Below are positions 1 through 7,233 of a stretch of 41,541 nt of DNA, in pieces. The DNA comes from Eshraghiella sp050874365 (GTDB lineage: Bacteria > Bacillota > Clostridia > Lachnospirales > Lachnospiraceae). The position numbers and the translations under genes were made by a program. Within the stretch, counting starts at the first letter, position 1; the number at the start of each line of letters is the position of its first letter. The notes under the pieces were generated by a model. That model saw nothing but the letters and a program-made list of their open reading frames with translations, had not been told where the DNA came from and made no database searches. Location: NCBI GenBank assembly GCA_050874365.1, contig JBNMKN010000001.1:1-41541 (forward strand), written 5' to 3'.

Positions 1-960
1 ATATATGTCTACAGGGACAACTTTACTGCTGTCAATTAAAGGGTGACGGCCTTTTTTGATGTTAATTTTACCGTCACAATCCATTATAGGCTCAGAACCC
101 TTGTAACTGTGGGAAAAACCTGCCTTTGCAAAGATAAAATCCAGTTCTTTGAGTATATCGTAATCGGTAAGAAGTTCTGCGGTGTAGTTGCCTGCCATTG
201 CCGACAAGGAAGAAAGTATAACGGAGATTTCCTCACTTTCTTTTATCTCAAGTTCACGGAGGTCATTGTTAAGCTTTACAACCGACATAGGCTCAATGAA
301 AAAAGTAGAACCTGTGTTACTCTGGTCGTGAATCATGCCGGGAACCTGTGAACGGTATTCTGCCTTGACAGGAACACAATACCTGCCGTCCCTTGTGGTA
401 ACAACAGCATCCTGCAGATATGTCCTGTAGCTTCCCGATATCATATGGGAAAGCTCGGACTTGATTCGCTCGTTGACATTTTTCTGTTGGCGTCTTATGT
501 CTTTAAGATTGGTGCTTGCATCATCTGCGATTTCTGTTTCGGAAATAATGCAGCGGTTGATTTCATTCAAAACATCACTGACAGGATTAAGCAGGTTAAA
601 ACGCTCTGACAATACATCGGGATTGTTTTCAATACTGTTGCTGTCATAACGGATTGCAGAACCTGTTACAGAAAGCAGGGCTGCCACAGAAAGAAGTTCG
701 CTTATGCCGAGAGAACTGCCGACTTCAAGACTTTTTATAAGGGGTCTTATATCCGTGAGACCTGAAAAACCAAGGGAACCCTTTGCAAAAATACGGGATG
801 AAGCCGCGGTGGTATCCTGTTCACACTTCCTTATATAATCAAGGTCTGTGGATGGCATAAGCTTACGGCAAAGGACTTTGCCCGGAGCGGATGTTGCGTA
901 CTTTGAAAGACGTTCTGTTATTTTATCAAATTCAAGAATGGACAATGCTTTTTTATTCAT
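1..960 (-). CDS. mutS2: Endonuclease MutS2, N-terminal part (runs off the window)
   Basis: The minus strand is open from an ATG at 960 to the window edge, giving the first 320 residues of a protein usually near 790. The start reads MNKKALSILEFDKITERL, the typical MutS2 opening. Further on comes the conserved MutS2 stretch around GRYCVPVKAEYRSQVPGMIH and then STFFIEP. MutS2 is a MutS-related ATPase that acts on recombination intermediates and, in Bacillus, on collided ribosomes. The ATPase and Smr nuclease domains would lie outside the window. A ribosome site AGGAG stands 9 bases before the ATG. The gene is divergent from the HtrA-like gene at 1105. Confidence 0.93.
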   Translation of the reverse strand, partial: MNKKALSILEFDKITERLSKYATSAPGKVLCRKLMPSTDLDYIRKCEQDTTAASSRIFAKGSLGFSGLTDIRPLIKSLEVGSSLGISELLSVAALLSVTGSAIRYDSNSIENNPDVLSERFNLLNPVSDVLNEINRCIISETEIADDASTNLKDIRRQQKNVNERIKSELSHMISGSYRTYLQDAVVTTRDGRYCVPVKAEYRSQVPGMIHDQSNTGSTFFIEPMSVVKLNNDLRELEIKESEEISVILSSLSAMAGNYTAELLTDYDILKELDFIFAKAGFSHSYKGSEPIMDCDGKINIKKGRHPLIDSSKVVPVDIY

Positions 961-1104
961 TACTGAAAACTCCTGTCAATATCTAAACTAGGTATATTTT
1001 ACTCTACCAAACAACAAACTTCAATAATATGTCATAAATTGTTCATATTTTAGGAATATAATACAAGCACTTACACTGATTAATTTATTCGAGAGGGCAA
1101 TATC

Positions 1105-2376
1105 ATGTCAGATAAGAAAAATGATAATTATGATTTATATACCGAGCATATAGTTAAAGAGCCATGGAAAAATACGAAGCGTCTTTTGAAGAAAGGTGCG
1201 GTACTTGTTGCCATGGCAGTATTTTTCGGACTCGTTGCGGGTCTTGTTATGATTATTGTTTACAAAACAGGTAAAAATTATCTTGATGATAATAAAGTTG
1301 CTGTGAATGAGACAACTTCAGGTACGGATGGAAGCGAAAGCAAGGAGCCTGAGTCAGAGGATGCCACGGTGCCTCCTATTGAAGAGGTTACTACGGAAAT
1401 TCCCACAACAGCACCTATAGATGATGAGAAGCTTAATGATTATATGGGATATTATAAAGCCCTTAAATCCGTAGCGGACAAAGCCGAATTATCGGTTGTT
1501 ACGGTTACCGTTGCAAGGCAGGGCGTGGATTTTTTTAATTCCACATACCAGAATATAGCCGATGAGTACGGCATTGTGATATCCTCAGACAGTACGGGAT
1601 ATTATATACTTACGGAATACTCCCTTGTTAAAAGTGCGGAAAACATACAGGTTACATATTATGATAAAACCGTTGATACGGCGGAATTTGTTGCGGGAGA
1701 CGCGACCACCGATATGGCGGTTATTAAAACAGGCTCGTTAAATACGGCGGTTGTACCTGTTCAGTTTGGCAATTCGGATGCAGTCCTTAAAGGGGATTTA
1801 CTGGTTGCAACGGGAAAATTATATGGTTTTAACGGCACAATAGGCTACGGAATTGCAACAGGTGTCAATAACTCCGTTAATGATACGGATACGGTTTACA
1901 GGCTTATTAATACGGACATCGGCGGTACAGCTACTTCAAGCGGCGTTATTCTTAACCTTCACGGTGAAGTGGTGGGGATAATTACGATGGTATATAACAG
2001 TGATAATACGAATTTTATAACGGCTTATGCAGTTAATGATGTAAGAAATCTTATGCAGAACCTTGTTAATCAGAAAAGTATGCCTTATTTCGGAATAAAG
2101 GGTCAGACGGTTACGGATGAGATAGCCGCAACAAACAAAATTCCAAAGGGAATATATATTTCTGCCGTTGAGACCAATTCTCCCGCATACAAATCAGGAA
2201 TACAAAGCGGTGATGTGATTACACATATTAACGGAACCGAAATTAACAGCATGGAAAGTTTTATGACACAGCTTGAAAAAAATAATCCGGGAGATAATAT
2301 CAATGTCACTATTAAAAGACGGGGCAGGGAAGATTATAAAGAGATTGAATTTAACCTTGTGCTTGGTGTAGAATAA
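1105..2376 (+). CDS. HtrA/DegP-like membrane-anchored protein with PDZ domain, catalytic His apparently lost
   Basis: 423 residues: a cytoplasmic N-terminus, one membrane span (about 31-53), an acidic Thr/Glu-rich linker, a trypsin-fold domain (about 120-320) and a C-terminal PDZ domain (about 328-420). The fold aligns by eye with DegP. The Asp motif DMAVIK (D203) is present. A Ser survives in GTATSSGVILN (S278/S279), but the canonical GNSGGP is gone. The His of TNNHVV is replaced in TEYSLV (S173). The protein may therefore be a pseudoprotease that senses or binds peptides through PDZ. The ribosome site GAGAGGG precedes the ATG. The next gene follows 30 bp downstream, suggesting co-transcription. 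Confidence 0.85.
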   Translation: MSDKKNDNYDLYTEHIVKEPWKNTKRLLKKGAVLVAMAVFFGLVAGLVMIIVYKTGKNYLDDNKVAVNETTSGTDGSESKEPESEDATVPPIEEVTTEIPTTAPIDDEKLNDYMGYYKALKSVADKAELSVVTVTVARQGVDFFNSTYQNIADEYGIVISSDSTGYYILTEYSLVKSAENIQVTYYDKTVDTAEFVAGDATTDMAVIKTGSLNTAVVPVQFGNSDAVLKGDLLVATGKLYGFNGTIGYGIATGVNNSVNDTDTVYRLINTDIGGTATSSGVILNLHGEVVGIITMVYNSDNTNFITAYAVNDVRNLMQNLVNQKSMPYFGIKGQTVTDEIAATNKIPKGIYISAVETNSPAYKSGIQSGDVITHINGTEINSMESFMTQLEKNNPGDNINVTIKRRGREDYKEIEFNLVLGVE

Positions 2377-2406
2377 GACGTATTGAATAGTGAAAGGAAA
2401 TTTTTT

Positions 2407-3357
2407 ATGAAGTATATTAACACATTAAATGAAGGCGAAAGAGTCAACGGAATATACTTTTGCAAGGTAAAGACAGCGGCAACAACCAAAAACGGTAAAG
2501 ATTATATCAATCTTACTTTACAGGATAAAACAGGCAATCTGGACGGGAAAATATGGAATCCCAACTCACCGGGAATCAGGGATGATTTTGAATCGGGGGA
2601 TTATATACTGCTTAACGGCGATGTAACGGTTTTTAACGGAGCATTACAGCTTAACGTTGCAAATGCGGGCAAAGCGGAAGAGGGCTCCTATGACGAGAGC
2701 GATTATATGCCATGCTCCGAAAGGGATATTGAGGAGATGTATGATGAACTTCTTAAAATAATGTCTAAAGTTCAGAATGTGTATCTCAAAGCCCTTATTA
2801 ACAGGTTCTTTGTGGAGGATGAAGAGTTTATCAGAAATTTCAAGAAACATTCTGCTGCAAAGAGAGTTCATCACGGATTTATCGGAGGACTCCTTGAGCA
2901 TACTCTGGGAGCTGTTAAAATATGTAATTATATTGCAGATAATTATACATATCTCAGCAAGGATTTACTGCTCACTGCAGCACTTTTTCACGACATAGGT
3001 AAAGTATATGAGCTTTCCGCATTTCCTGAAAATGATTACACCGATGACGGACAGCTTCTCGGTCATATTGTGATGGGCTGTGAAATTATCGGCAAGGCAG
3101 CAGATAAGATAGACGGCTTCCCTGTTATGCTGGAGCGTGAATTAAAGCATTGCATAGTTGCACATCACGGTGAGTTTGAATACGGTTCTCCTAAGAAACC
3201 GGCTCTTGCCGAGGCGGTTGCACTTCATTTTGCCGACGATATGGATGCCAAATTAGAGACCTTCAAGGAAGCACTTAATACTCCGGCAGGTCAGAACGGT
3301 GAATGGACCGGCTTCAACAAAATGTTAGACAGTAATATAAGGAAAACAATTATCTGA
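2407..3357 (+). CDS. yhaM: 3'-5' exoribonuclease YhaM family (OB fold plus HD domain)
   Basis: 316 residues from the ATG at 2407, which has AAAGGA at the right distance; an in-frame TTG at 2383 lacks one. The N-terminal half is an OB-fold nucleic-acid-binding domain (LTLQDKTGNLDGKIW). The C-terminal half is an HD metal-dependent phosphohydrolase domain with KRVHHGFIGGLLEHT, the HD pair in LFHDIGKVYEL, and AHHGEFEYGSPKKP. This order and the KPALAEAVALHFADDMDAK ending are typical of YhaM, a cytoplasmic nuclease that trims RNA and single-stranded DNA from the 3' end. The stop lies one base before the rlmCD start, so the two are almost certainly one transcript. Confidence 0.9.
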   Translation: MKYINTLNEGERVNGIYFCKVKTAATTKNGKDYINLTLQDKTGNLDGKIWNPNSPGIRDDFESGDYILLNGDVTVFNGALQLNVANAGKAEEGSYDESDYMPCSERDIEEMYDELLKIMSKVQNVYLKALINRFFVEDEEFIRNFKKHSAAKRVHHGFIGGLLEHTLGAVKICNYIADNYTYLSKDLLLTAALFHDIGKVYELSAFPENDYTDDGQLLGHIVMGCEIIGKAADKIDGFPVMLERELKHCIVAHHGEFEYGSPKKPALAEAVALHFADDMDAKLETFKEALNTPAGQNGEWTGFNKMLDSNIRKTII

Positions 3358-3358
3358 T

Positions 3359-4744
3359 ATGGAAATTAAGAAAAATAACGATTATGAAGTAGTAATTGAA
3401 GATTTGACAATGAGCGGCGAGGGCGTAGGCAAAATAGATGGCTACGCTCTTTTTGTGAAGGACACAATTCCCGGAGACAGGGTAATTGTAAAGGCAACAA
3501 AACTTAACAAAAACTACGGCTACGGCAGGCTTATGTCCGTAATAGAACCGTCAAAGGACCGTGTTGAAGCGAAATGCCCTGTTGCAAAAGCCTGTGGGGG
3601 ATGTACCCTTATGGCAATGAGTTATGAAAGACAGCTTGAATTCAAACGTCATCTTATAGAGAGCAATCTTACCAGAATCGGTGGACTTAGTGGCATAGAA
3701 GTACCTCCCGTTATCGGTATGGACAATCCTTACAGATATAGAAACAAAGCCCAGTTCCCTGTGGGAACGGACAAAGACGAAAATATTGTCATGGGCTTTT
3801 ATGCAGGGCGTACCCATTCTATAATTCCTAACGAGGACTGCCTTATCGGTTCGGATATCAATGCAGGAATTCTTGCAGAAATCAAAGCATTTATGATTAT
3901 GAACCACATAAAATCCTATGATGAGAATTCTCATAGCGGGCTTGTACGCCATATTTTAATCAGGACAGGATTCACTACAGGTCAGATAATGGTGTGCGTT
4001 GTCATTAACGGCAGCAGTATTCCGAAAGAAGATGAACTTGTTAAAAAGCTGCTTGCATTGTCTTTTTCCGATGAAAGAAAAATTGCAAGCATAATGGTTA
4101 ATATAAACAGGGAAAAAACAAATGTTATTCTCGGTAAAAAATGCAGGGTGCTTTACGGTACGCCATACATTGAGGACTATATCGGCGAGGTAAAATATCG
4201 TATCCAGCCATTGTCTTTTTATCAGGTAAACCCTGTCCAGACCGAGAAGCTTTACAATATAGCACTTGACTACGCAGGACTTACGGGAAATGAAACGGTG
4301 TGGGACCTTTACTGCGGTATCGGTACAATCTCTCTTTTCCTTGCAAAAAAAGCAAAGAAGGTATACGGTGTTGAAATCGTCCCTGAGGCAATCGAGGACG
4401 CAGTTACCAATGCAAAGTTAAACGGCATAGACAATGCTGAATTTTATGTGGGAAAAGCCGAAGAAATACTTCCTGAAAAATACGATAAAGAAAATGTATA
4501 CGCTGATGTTATTGTGGTTGACCCGCCAAGAAAGGGCTGCGACGAGGCATTGCTTGACACCATGGTTAAGATGGCACCTAAGAGAATCGTGTATGTAAGC
4601 TGTGACTCTGCAACGCTCGCAAGGGACCTTAAATTCCTTGTTGGGAACGGTTACGAGGTAAAGAGGGTGCAGGGTGTGGATCAGTTCTGCCACAGCGGAC
4701 ATGTGGAGACGGTGGTGCTGATGGTAAACACAAAGGAAGAGTAA
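3359..4744 (+). CDS. rlmCD: 23S rRNA (uracil-5-)-methyltransferase, RlmCD/RlmD family
   Basis: 461 residues. A TRAM RNA-binding domain (1-60) is followed by an iron-sulfur cluster set with C73, C79, C82 (CPVAKACGGC) and C161. The SAM-dependent methyltransferase core has motif I DLYCGIG at 316-322, VVDPPRKG at 386-393, the nucleophilic Cys415 in YVSCDSATLARD, and the general-base Glu450 in HVETVVLM. It makes 5-methyluridine in 23S rRNA; in Firmicutes one enzyme often serves two sites, hence the symbol. Its last 600 bp are repeated in decayed form at 9649-10252. This upstream copy looks intact. Confidence 0.93.
   Translation: MEIKKNNDYEVVIEDLTMSGEGVGKIDGYALFVKDTIPGDRVIVKATKLNKNYGYGRLMSVIEPSKDRVEAKCPVAKACGGCTLMAMSYERQLEFKRHLIESNLTRIGGLSGIEVPPVIGMDNPYRYRNKAQFPVGTDKDENIVMGFYAGRTHSIIPNEDCLIGSDINAGILAEIKAFMIMNHIKSYDENSHSGLVRHILIRTGFTTGQIMVCVVINGSSIPKEDELVKKLLALSFSDERKIASIMVNINREKTNVILGKKCRVLYGTPYIEDYIGEVKYRIQPLSFYQVNPVQTEKLYNIALDYAGLTGNETVWDLYCGIGTISLFLAKKAKKVYGVEIVPEAIEDAVTNAKLNGIDNAEFYVGKAEEILPEKYDKENVYADVIVVDPPRKGCDEALLDTMVKMAPKRIVYVSCDSATLARDLKFLVGNGYEVKRVQGVDQFCHSGHVETVVLMVNTKEE
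4140..4744 (+). repeat. Left copy of the rlmCD 3' duplication (partner at 9649-10252)
   Basis: From about 4140 (start of ATGCAGGGTGCTTTAC) to the rlmCD stop, the sequence recurs in the same orientation at 9649-10252 with scattered substitutions (roughly nine in ten bases the same by eye). The similarity ends at the stop codons. The two copies bracket about 4.9 kb of accessory DNA. Confidence 0.92.
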
Positions 4745-4766
4745 AGAAAAAGGATGGTGTAATAAA

Positions 4767-4991
4767 ATGACAAAAAAAGAGGAATTTTATTATAACAAAG
4801 GAAAAAAATTCATTCATAGTTCTTTTTTATTATCACTAAGCGAAAGTAAGGACGAAAAAGCAAAAACAGAGGAAGAAATAATACAAAGTACAATAAAAGC
4901 AGGCAAAATGGCATGGGGACTAATCACAATAGGATTAATTGCAATGGCATGTATAATAATAGGTGCGGCGATATATGGTTCAATAGTATAA
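4767..4991 (+). CDS. Small single-span membrane protein, unknown function
   Basis: 74 residues. A charged, lysine-rich N-terminal half (1-46) is followed by one strong C-terminal membrane span (about 48-72, WGLITIGLIAMACIIIGAAI). It is the first gene after rlmCD and inside the bracketed island. The putative ribosome site (AAGGATGG) is modest. I do not recognise the family. The tail-anchored layout recalls small proteins near toxin-immunity loci, but that is only context. Confidence 0.6.
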   Translation: MTKKEEFYYNKGKKFIHSSFLLSLSESKDEKAKTEEEIIQSTIKAGKMAWGLITIGLIAMACIIIGAAIYGSIV

Positions 4992-5152
4992 ATTCTGAAA
5001 ATGCTTATTGATGCAGAGTCTGTTTATACGGTTTTAGAAGTAAAATTGATATGCAAGGGGTGTTTATTGGACAGTTTGTTTTATTATAATGTAAATCAAA
5101 TAAGAGATAATCCCTTTAATTGAAAAACTTAACGCAACAAAAAAGTTAATAA

Positions 5153-5567
5153 ACAGAAAAATCTGTTGCAATAACTTTTGCAGAAGGAGGTAGATTACTT
5201 GAATATAAGGAAAAGCAGTATAGGTTATTAGGTAAAAATTATCCATATACTGGAGATACCTGGCACCGCCCTAAATCAAAAAAATCTTATGTTGTTGGTC
5301 GTTGGGAAAATGGAAAATTTGTTTTATATTCTAAGGCGGATGTAGAATCAGCAAAAGAAGAAGAAAAATTGATTTCTAATGCATTATCCGTTATAGAGAG
5401 TATTGAAGAAGATTTAGAATCTAGTGGTTTTGTTGGCGAAGAACGTATAGCGGTTACAAAGATTAGAATTAATCAGAGTGTTTACCGGAAAGGGTTATTA
5501 CGAAGACAAAAAATGTGTTGCCTTTGTGCTTGAACGACCCTCCAGAAATGGTGTATCGTTCAACTAA
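5153..5567 (+). pseudogene. Start-less, frameshifted fragment of an unrecognised (toxin-like?) gene
   Basis: An open frame runs from just after a stop at 5150 to 5533 with no usable start codon. It encodes a hydrophilic peptide containing YRLLGKNYPYTGDTWHRP and SYVVGRWENGKFVLY. Near 5488 a one-base frame change restores a plausible ending: VYRKGYYEDKKCVAFVL, then ERPSRNGVSFN and a TAA at 5565-5567. I read it as the C-terminal remnant of a larger gene that lost its 5' end and acquired a frameshift. The family is not recognised; toxin origin is inferred only from the immunity-rich neighbourhood. The last 30 bases of the restored frame coincide with the dyad element. Confidence 0.5.
5532..5561 (+). 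repeat. 30-nt dyad element, copy 1
   Basis: Outer arms GAACGA (5532-5537) and TCGTTC (5556-5561) enclose inner arms CCA and TGG around a GAAA loop (5545-5548). It overlaps the TGA at 5531-5533 of the fragment before it. An almost identical copy is at 5876-5905 and a diverged one at 11389-11418. Confidence 0.8.
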
Positions 5568-5617
5568 TAAGACAACAAGAGAGTTGACAAAGGAAGAAAG
5601 GATAATGGTGGCATTTT

Positions 5618-5857
5618 ATGAGCAAAAAAGAAATAGAACAAATAATTTCCGAATGTTGTAATGACTTGATATTCATTTATAATGGTAAAAAGTCAGGGAT
5701 TACATCAGAAGTCAAAAATTCTGTTCCTACATTTCAGGCGTGGCATGGTTCAAAAGTAAAAGAGTATAACAACATTGATGATGTCATGAATGATAAGTTT
5801 TACAGTGGAAAATCAATAACAGATTTAGTTGGTAAGATAACATTTTCATTTGCTTAA
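5618..5857 (+). CDS. Small immunity-like protein, unknown
   Basis: 79 residues, soluble, mixed charge, beginning MSKKEIEQIISECCNDLIFI. No membrane span or signal peptide is visible and I do not recognise the family. It sits between two copies of the 30-nt dyad element, 50 bp downstream of the decayed fragment that ends at 5567. The ribosome site (GGTGG) is weak, so the exact start is uncertain. Size and context fit an immunity or orphan-cassette gene, but nothing in the sequence proves that. Confidence 0.55.
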   Translation: MSKKEIEQIISECCNDLIFIYNGKKSGITSEVKNSVPTFQAWHGSKVKEYNNIDDVMNDKFYSGKSITDLVGKITFSFA

Positions 5858-5875
5858 AAGCATCTTGCACAACAT

Positions 5876-5905
5876 GAACGACCCTCCAGAAATGGTGTAT
5901 CGTTC
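5876..5905 (+). repeat. 30-nt dyad element, copy 2
   Basis: Identical over 30 bases to copy 1 (arms GAACGA at 5876-5881, TCGTTC at 5900-5905, GAAA loop). It starts 18 bases after the stop of the 79-residue gene and precedes the next small gene by 39 bases. Confidence 0.8.
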
Positions 5906-5944
5906 AACAAAGGAAATATACGAATCATATAAGGAGATTGTGAA

Positions 5945-6100
5945 ATGAAGCTGGTTGAAGAATTGAGAAAAGATAAAGAAATTCAACAGTTAAAAAAAGA
6001 ATATAAAGAAAAATATAATAAAAATGCACCGCCTTATAATTATGATCAGTACAAAGGTATAGACGATTACAAAGAAAAATTAAGAAGATTGGTAAGATAG
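5945..6100 (+). CDS. Small charged protein (51 aa), unknown
   Basis: ATG at 5945 with an excellent ribosome site AAGGAG eight bases upstream; stop TAG at 6098. The product is lysine- and glutamate-rich (MKLVEELRKDKEIQQLKKEY at the start), likely helical in its first half, with a PPYNYDQYKGIDDYKEKL segment after it. No membrane span. The strong ribosome site argues that it is translated. It lies inside the 16-bp inverted repeat pair, among immunity-like genes. Function unknown. Confidence 0.6.
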   Translation: MKLVEELRKDKEIQQLKKEYKEKYNKNAPPYNYDQYKGIDDYKEKLRRLVR

Positions 6101-6168
6101 CAAGTACCCTGCATTGTGCAAGATGCTTTGTGTTTGTATACCTATTTACCTTTGTTTTTTTTGATGCC

Positions 6169-6342
6169 TTAAACTATGCCGTGTATTTCATTTAGAAGTG
6201 TCCCATCAGATTTACATTCACGGATGATACAAGTGACTGCATCTTCTTTATCAGCAAAGTTTCCGTCTTTATCCATATAATAAATTTCAGAATAATCACC
6301 ACCACTTGGGGTTTTTTCTTCATTTTTTTCATAACTTGTCAT
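6169..6342 (-). CDS. Small acidic protein (57 aa), candidate immunity partner of the toxin remnant
   Basis: Minus-strand ATG at 6342 with AGAGGTG just upstream; stop TAA at 6169-6171. The product begins MTSYEKNEEKTPSGGDYSE and contains IYYMDKDGNFADKEDAVTCI; it is acidic and soluble. It starts 14 bases after the stop of the decayed toxin-like reading frame on the same strand, the usual place for an immunity gene. The family is not recognised, so the immunity role is inferred from position only. Confidence 0.5.
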   Translation of the reverse strand: MTSYEKNEEKTPSGGDYSEIYYMDKDGNFADKEDAVTCIIRECKSDGTLLNEIHGIV

Positions 6343-6356
6343 AACAATGCACCTCT

Positions 6357-6820
6357 TTATTTCAAAAATTCATTTAGCAGTTTGGTTCTTTCAGGAAACA
6401 GCTTTGCAAATTCATCATGTTTTGTAACATAATAACCAACTGAATCAGCAAAATCTTCAAGTCATTATTTTCGCCATATTCTCTATTCAGCACCTTTTGT
6501 TGTATAGTCAATATAATGACTGCCTCCATGGCAAGAAGTGTGAAGTAAATATTCCATATCATGATATGAACTTTAGTTCTGATGTTGTCAGTAATTTTTG
6601 ACCATACTTCAATCGCTTGTGCAGGTGTCAATGACTGTTTTGCTTTATCATACTGCTTTTGATATATAAATCTTGTTCCGTCAGGTGTTGTGTAAACAAC
6701 AGCCGGCACCGTTTTCATAAGCAGCAATCTGAGCTTCTCTGTTAAGTCTTGCGTTAAGGAAGATAGCAACGTTATCAGGAACATTATTAATCCAAAAATA
6801 CCACCTGCCTCATTAGTAAA
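6357..6820 (-). pseudogene. Multiply frameshifted remnant of a toxin-like C-terminal domain
   Basis: No single frame is convincing, but stitching frames on the minus strand gives a coherent protein: FTNEAGGIFGLI, NVPDNVAIFLNARLNREAQI, AVVYTTPDGTRFIYQKQYDK, TPAQAIEVWSKITDNIR, GGSHYIDYTTKGAE, and finally DFADSVGYYVTKHDEFAKLF and PERTKLLNEFLK with a TAA at 6357-6359. The closing FADSVGYYV...FAKLFPERTKLL pattern is typical of C-terminal domains of secreted polymorphic toxins and phage structural-toxin fusions. At least three frame changes and an internal stop show it is dead. A 57-aa gene follows at once. Confidence 0.6.
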
Positions 6821-6962
6821 ATAAAAATAAGTAGGTAACCGAAGCTACCTACTTATACAAAGCTAAGTGAATAGGTGGAGTGACACTTCCACATCTCCTA
6901 ACGATGGGCGACGGCTACCTGTTCCGTCCTCAGATTCACTTAATAAATGATATACATTTTGT
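6816..6962 (-). ncRNA. Structured small RNA gene with its own promoter and terminator
   Basis: Minus-strand transcription would start near 6962, 7 bases after a perfect TATAAT, and stop at a UUCG-capped terminator ending near 6816. The body folds with an outer stem (AAGUGAAU 6934-6941 with 6865-6872), an inner hairpin GACGG/CCGUC (6924-6928 with 6910-6914, loop containing AACAGGUAG) and a second hairpin GUGGA/UCCAC (6888-6892 with 6875-6879). No ORF longer than a few codons lies inside. It sits between a dead toxin gene and an Ig-like fragment. A type I antitoxin or other regulatory RNA is possible; I cannot assign an Rfam family. Confidence 0.65.
6829..6854 (-). terminator. UUCG-capped intrinsic terminator of the small RNA
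   Basis: An 11-bp stem (6844-6854 pairs with 6829-6839, one G-U) is closed by the extra-stable C(UUCG)G loop at 6840-6843. In the minus direction it runs into ATTTTTATTTT. Confidence 0.85.
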
Positions 6963-6968
6963 AACTTC

Positions 6969-6996
6969 ATTATACAATATAAAAACTAAAAGTCAA
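6969..6996 (-). promoter_or_regulatory. Sigma-A promoter of the small RNA
   Basis: On the minus strand, TTGACT (6996-6991), a 16-base spacer, and TATAAT (6974-6969). It is one of the best promoters in the window and points only into the RNA gene. Confidence 0.8.
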
Positions 6997-7004
6997 CTCT
7001 TATA

Positions 7005-7211
7005 TTGTCTGCCATGAATGTGAATATGTCTAAGGGACGGAGTGAATCTGTTGATATTCAGCAGTTACCAAAAGGATATTCGGTAAATGATATAGTTTTT
7101 GATACAAAAGATGTGTCAATAGTTTCAATTGATAAAAACGGAACTTTGACAGTGAACAAAGAAGGTTATACAATATTGCATGAAAAACCTTTGATGGTAA
7201 ATATCAGGTAA
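7005..7211 (+). pseudogene. Fragment of a bacterial Ig-like (Big-type) domain
   Basis: A short open frame (68 codons from a TTG; ATG at 7014) encodes MSKGRSESVDIQQLPKGYSV and then SIVSIDKNGTLTVNKEGYT, the strand pattern of a Big_2 domain (LPKGYSV, SIDKNGTLTV). There is no ribosome site, and a lone Ig-like domain without signal peptide or wall anchor is an unlikely whole protein. I take it as a leftover of a surface or toxin-delivery protein. It starts upstream of the small RNA promoter and is transcribed away from it. Confidence 0.45.
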
Positions 7212-7233
7212 TGTAATAAGAAAAGGATTTTTT

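Larger units (their letters stand above)
5857..6129. repeat. 16-bp perfect inverted repeat bracketing dyad copy 2 and a 51-aa gene
   Basis: AAAGCATCTTGCACAA at 5857-5872 and its exact reverse complement at 6114-6129 bracket 241 bp holding dyad copy 2 and the small gene at 5945. The right arm, extended leftwards (6106-6126), is also the reverse complement of 9638-9658 with one mismatch, so the same unit occurs three times. Confidence 0.75.

Noticed and set aside
3551..3952. A 133-codon open frame on the minus strand inside rlmCD.
   Set aside because: Shadow of a conserved gene on the plus strand: no ribosome site and no recognisable protein.
5123..5180. Interleaved complementary words GCAACA/TGTTGC and AAAAGTTA/TAACTTTT, a possible pseudoknot.
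   Set aside because: Very AT-rich, short arms, no promoter or conserved neighbour; likely chance.
5874..5946. A 24-codon reading frame starting in dyad copy 2 (MNDPPEMVYRST...) that ends at the start of the 51-aa gene.
   Set aside because: No ribosome site; copy 1 lacks the ATG, and copy 3 changes five codons non-synonymously while keeping the RNA pairing, so structure explains the conservation better.
6829..6962. Reading the structured RNA as a riboswitch leader.
   Set aside because: Downstream on the same strand lies only a dead gene, and the RNA ends in its own terminator; no metabolite-riboswitch consensus was recognised.
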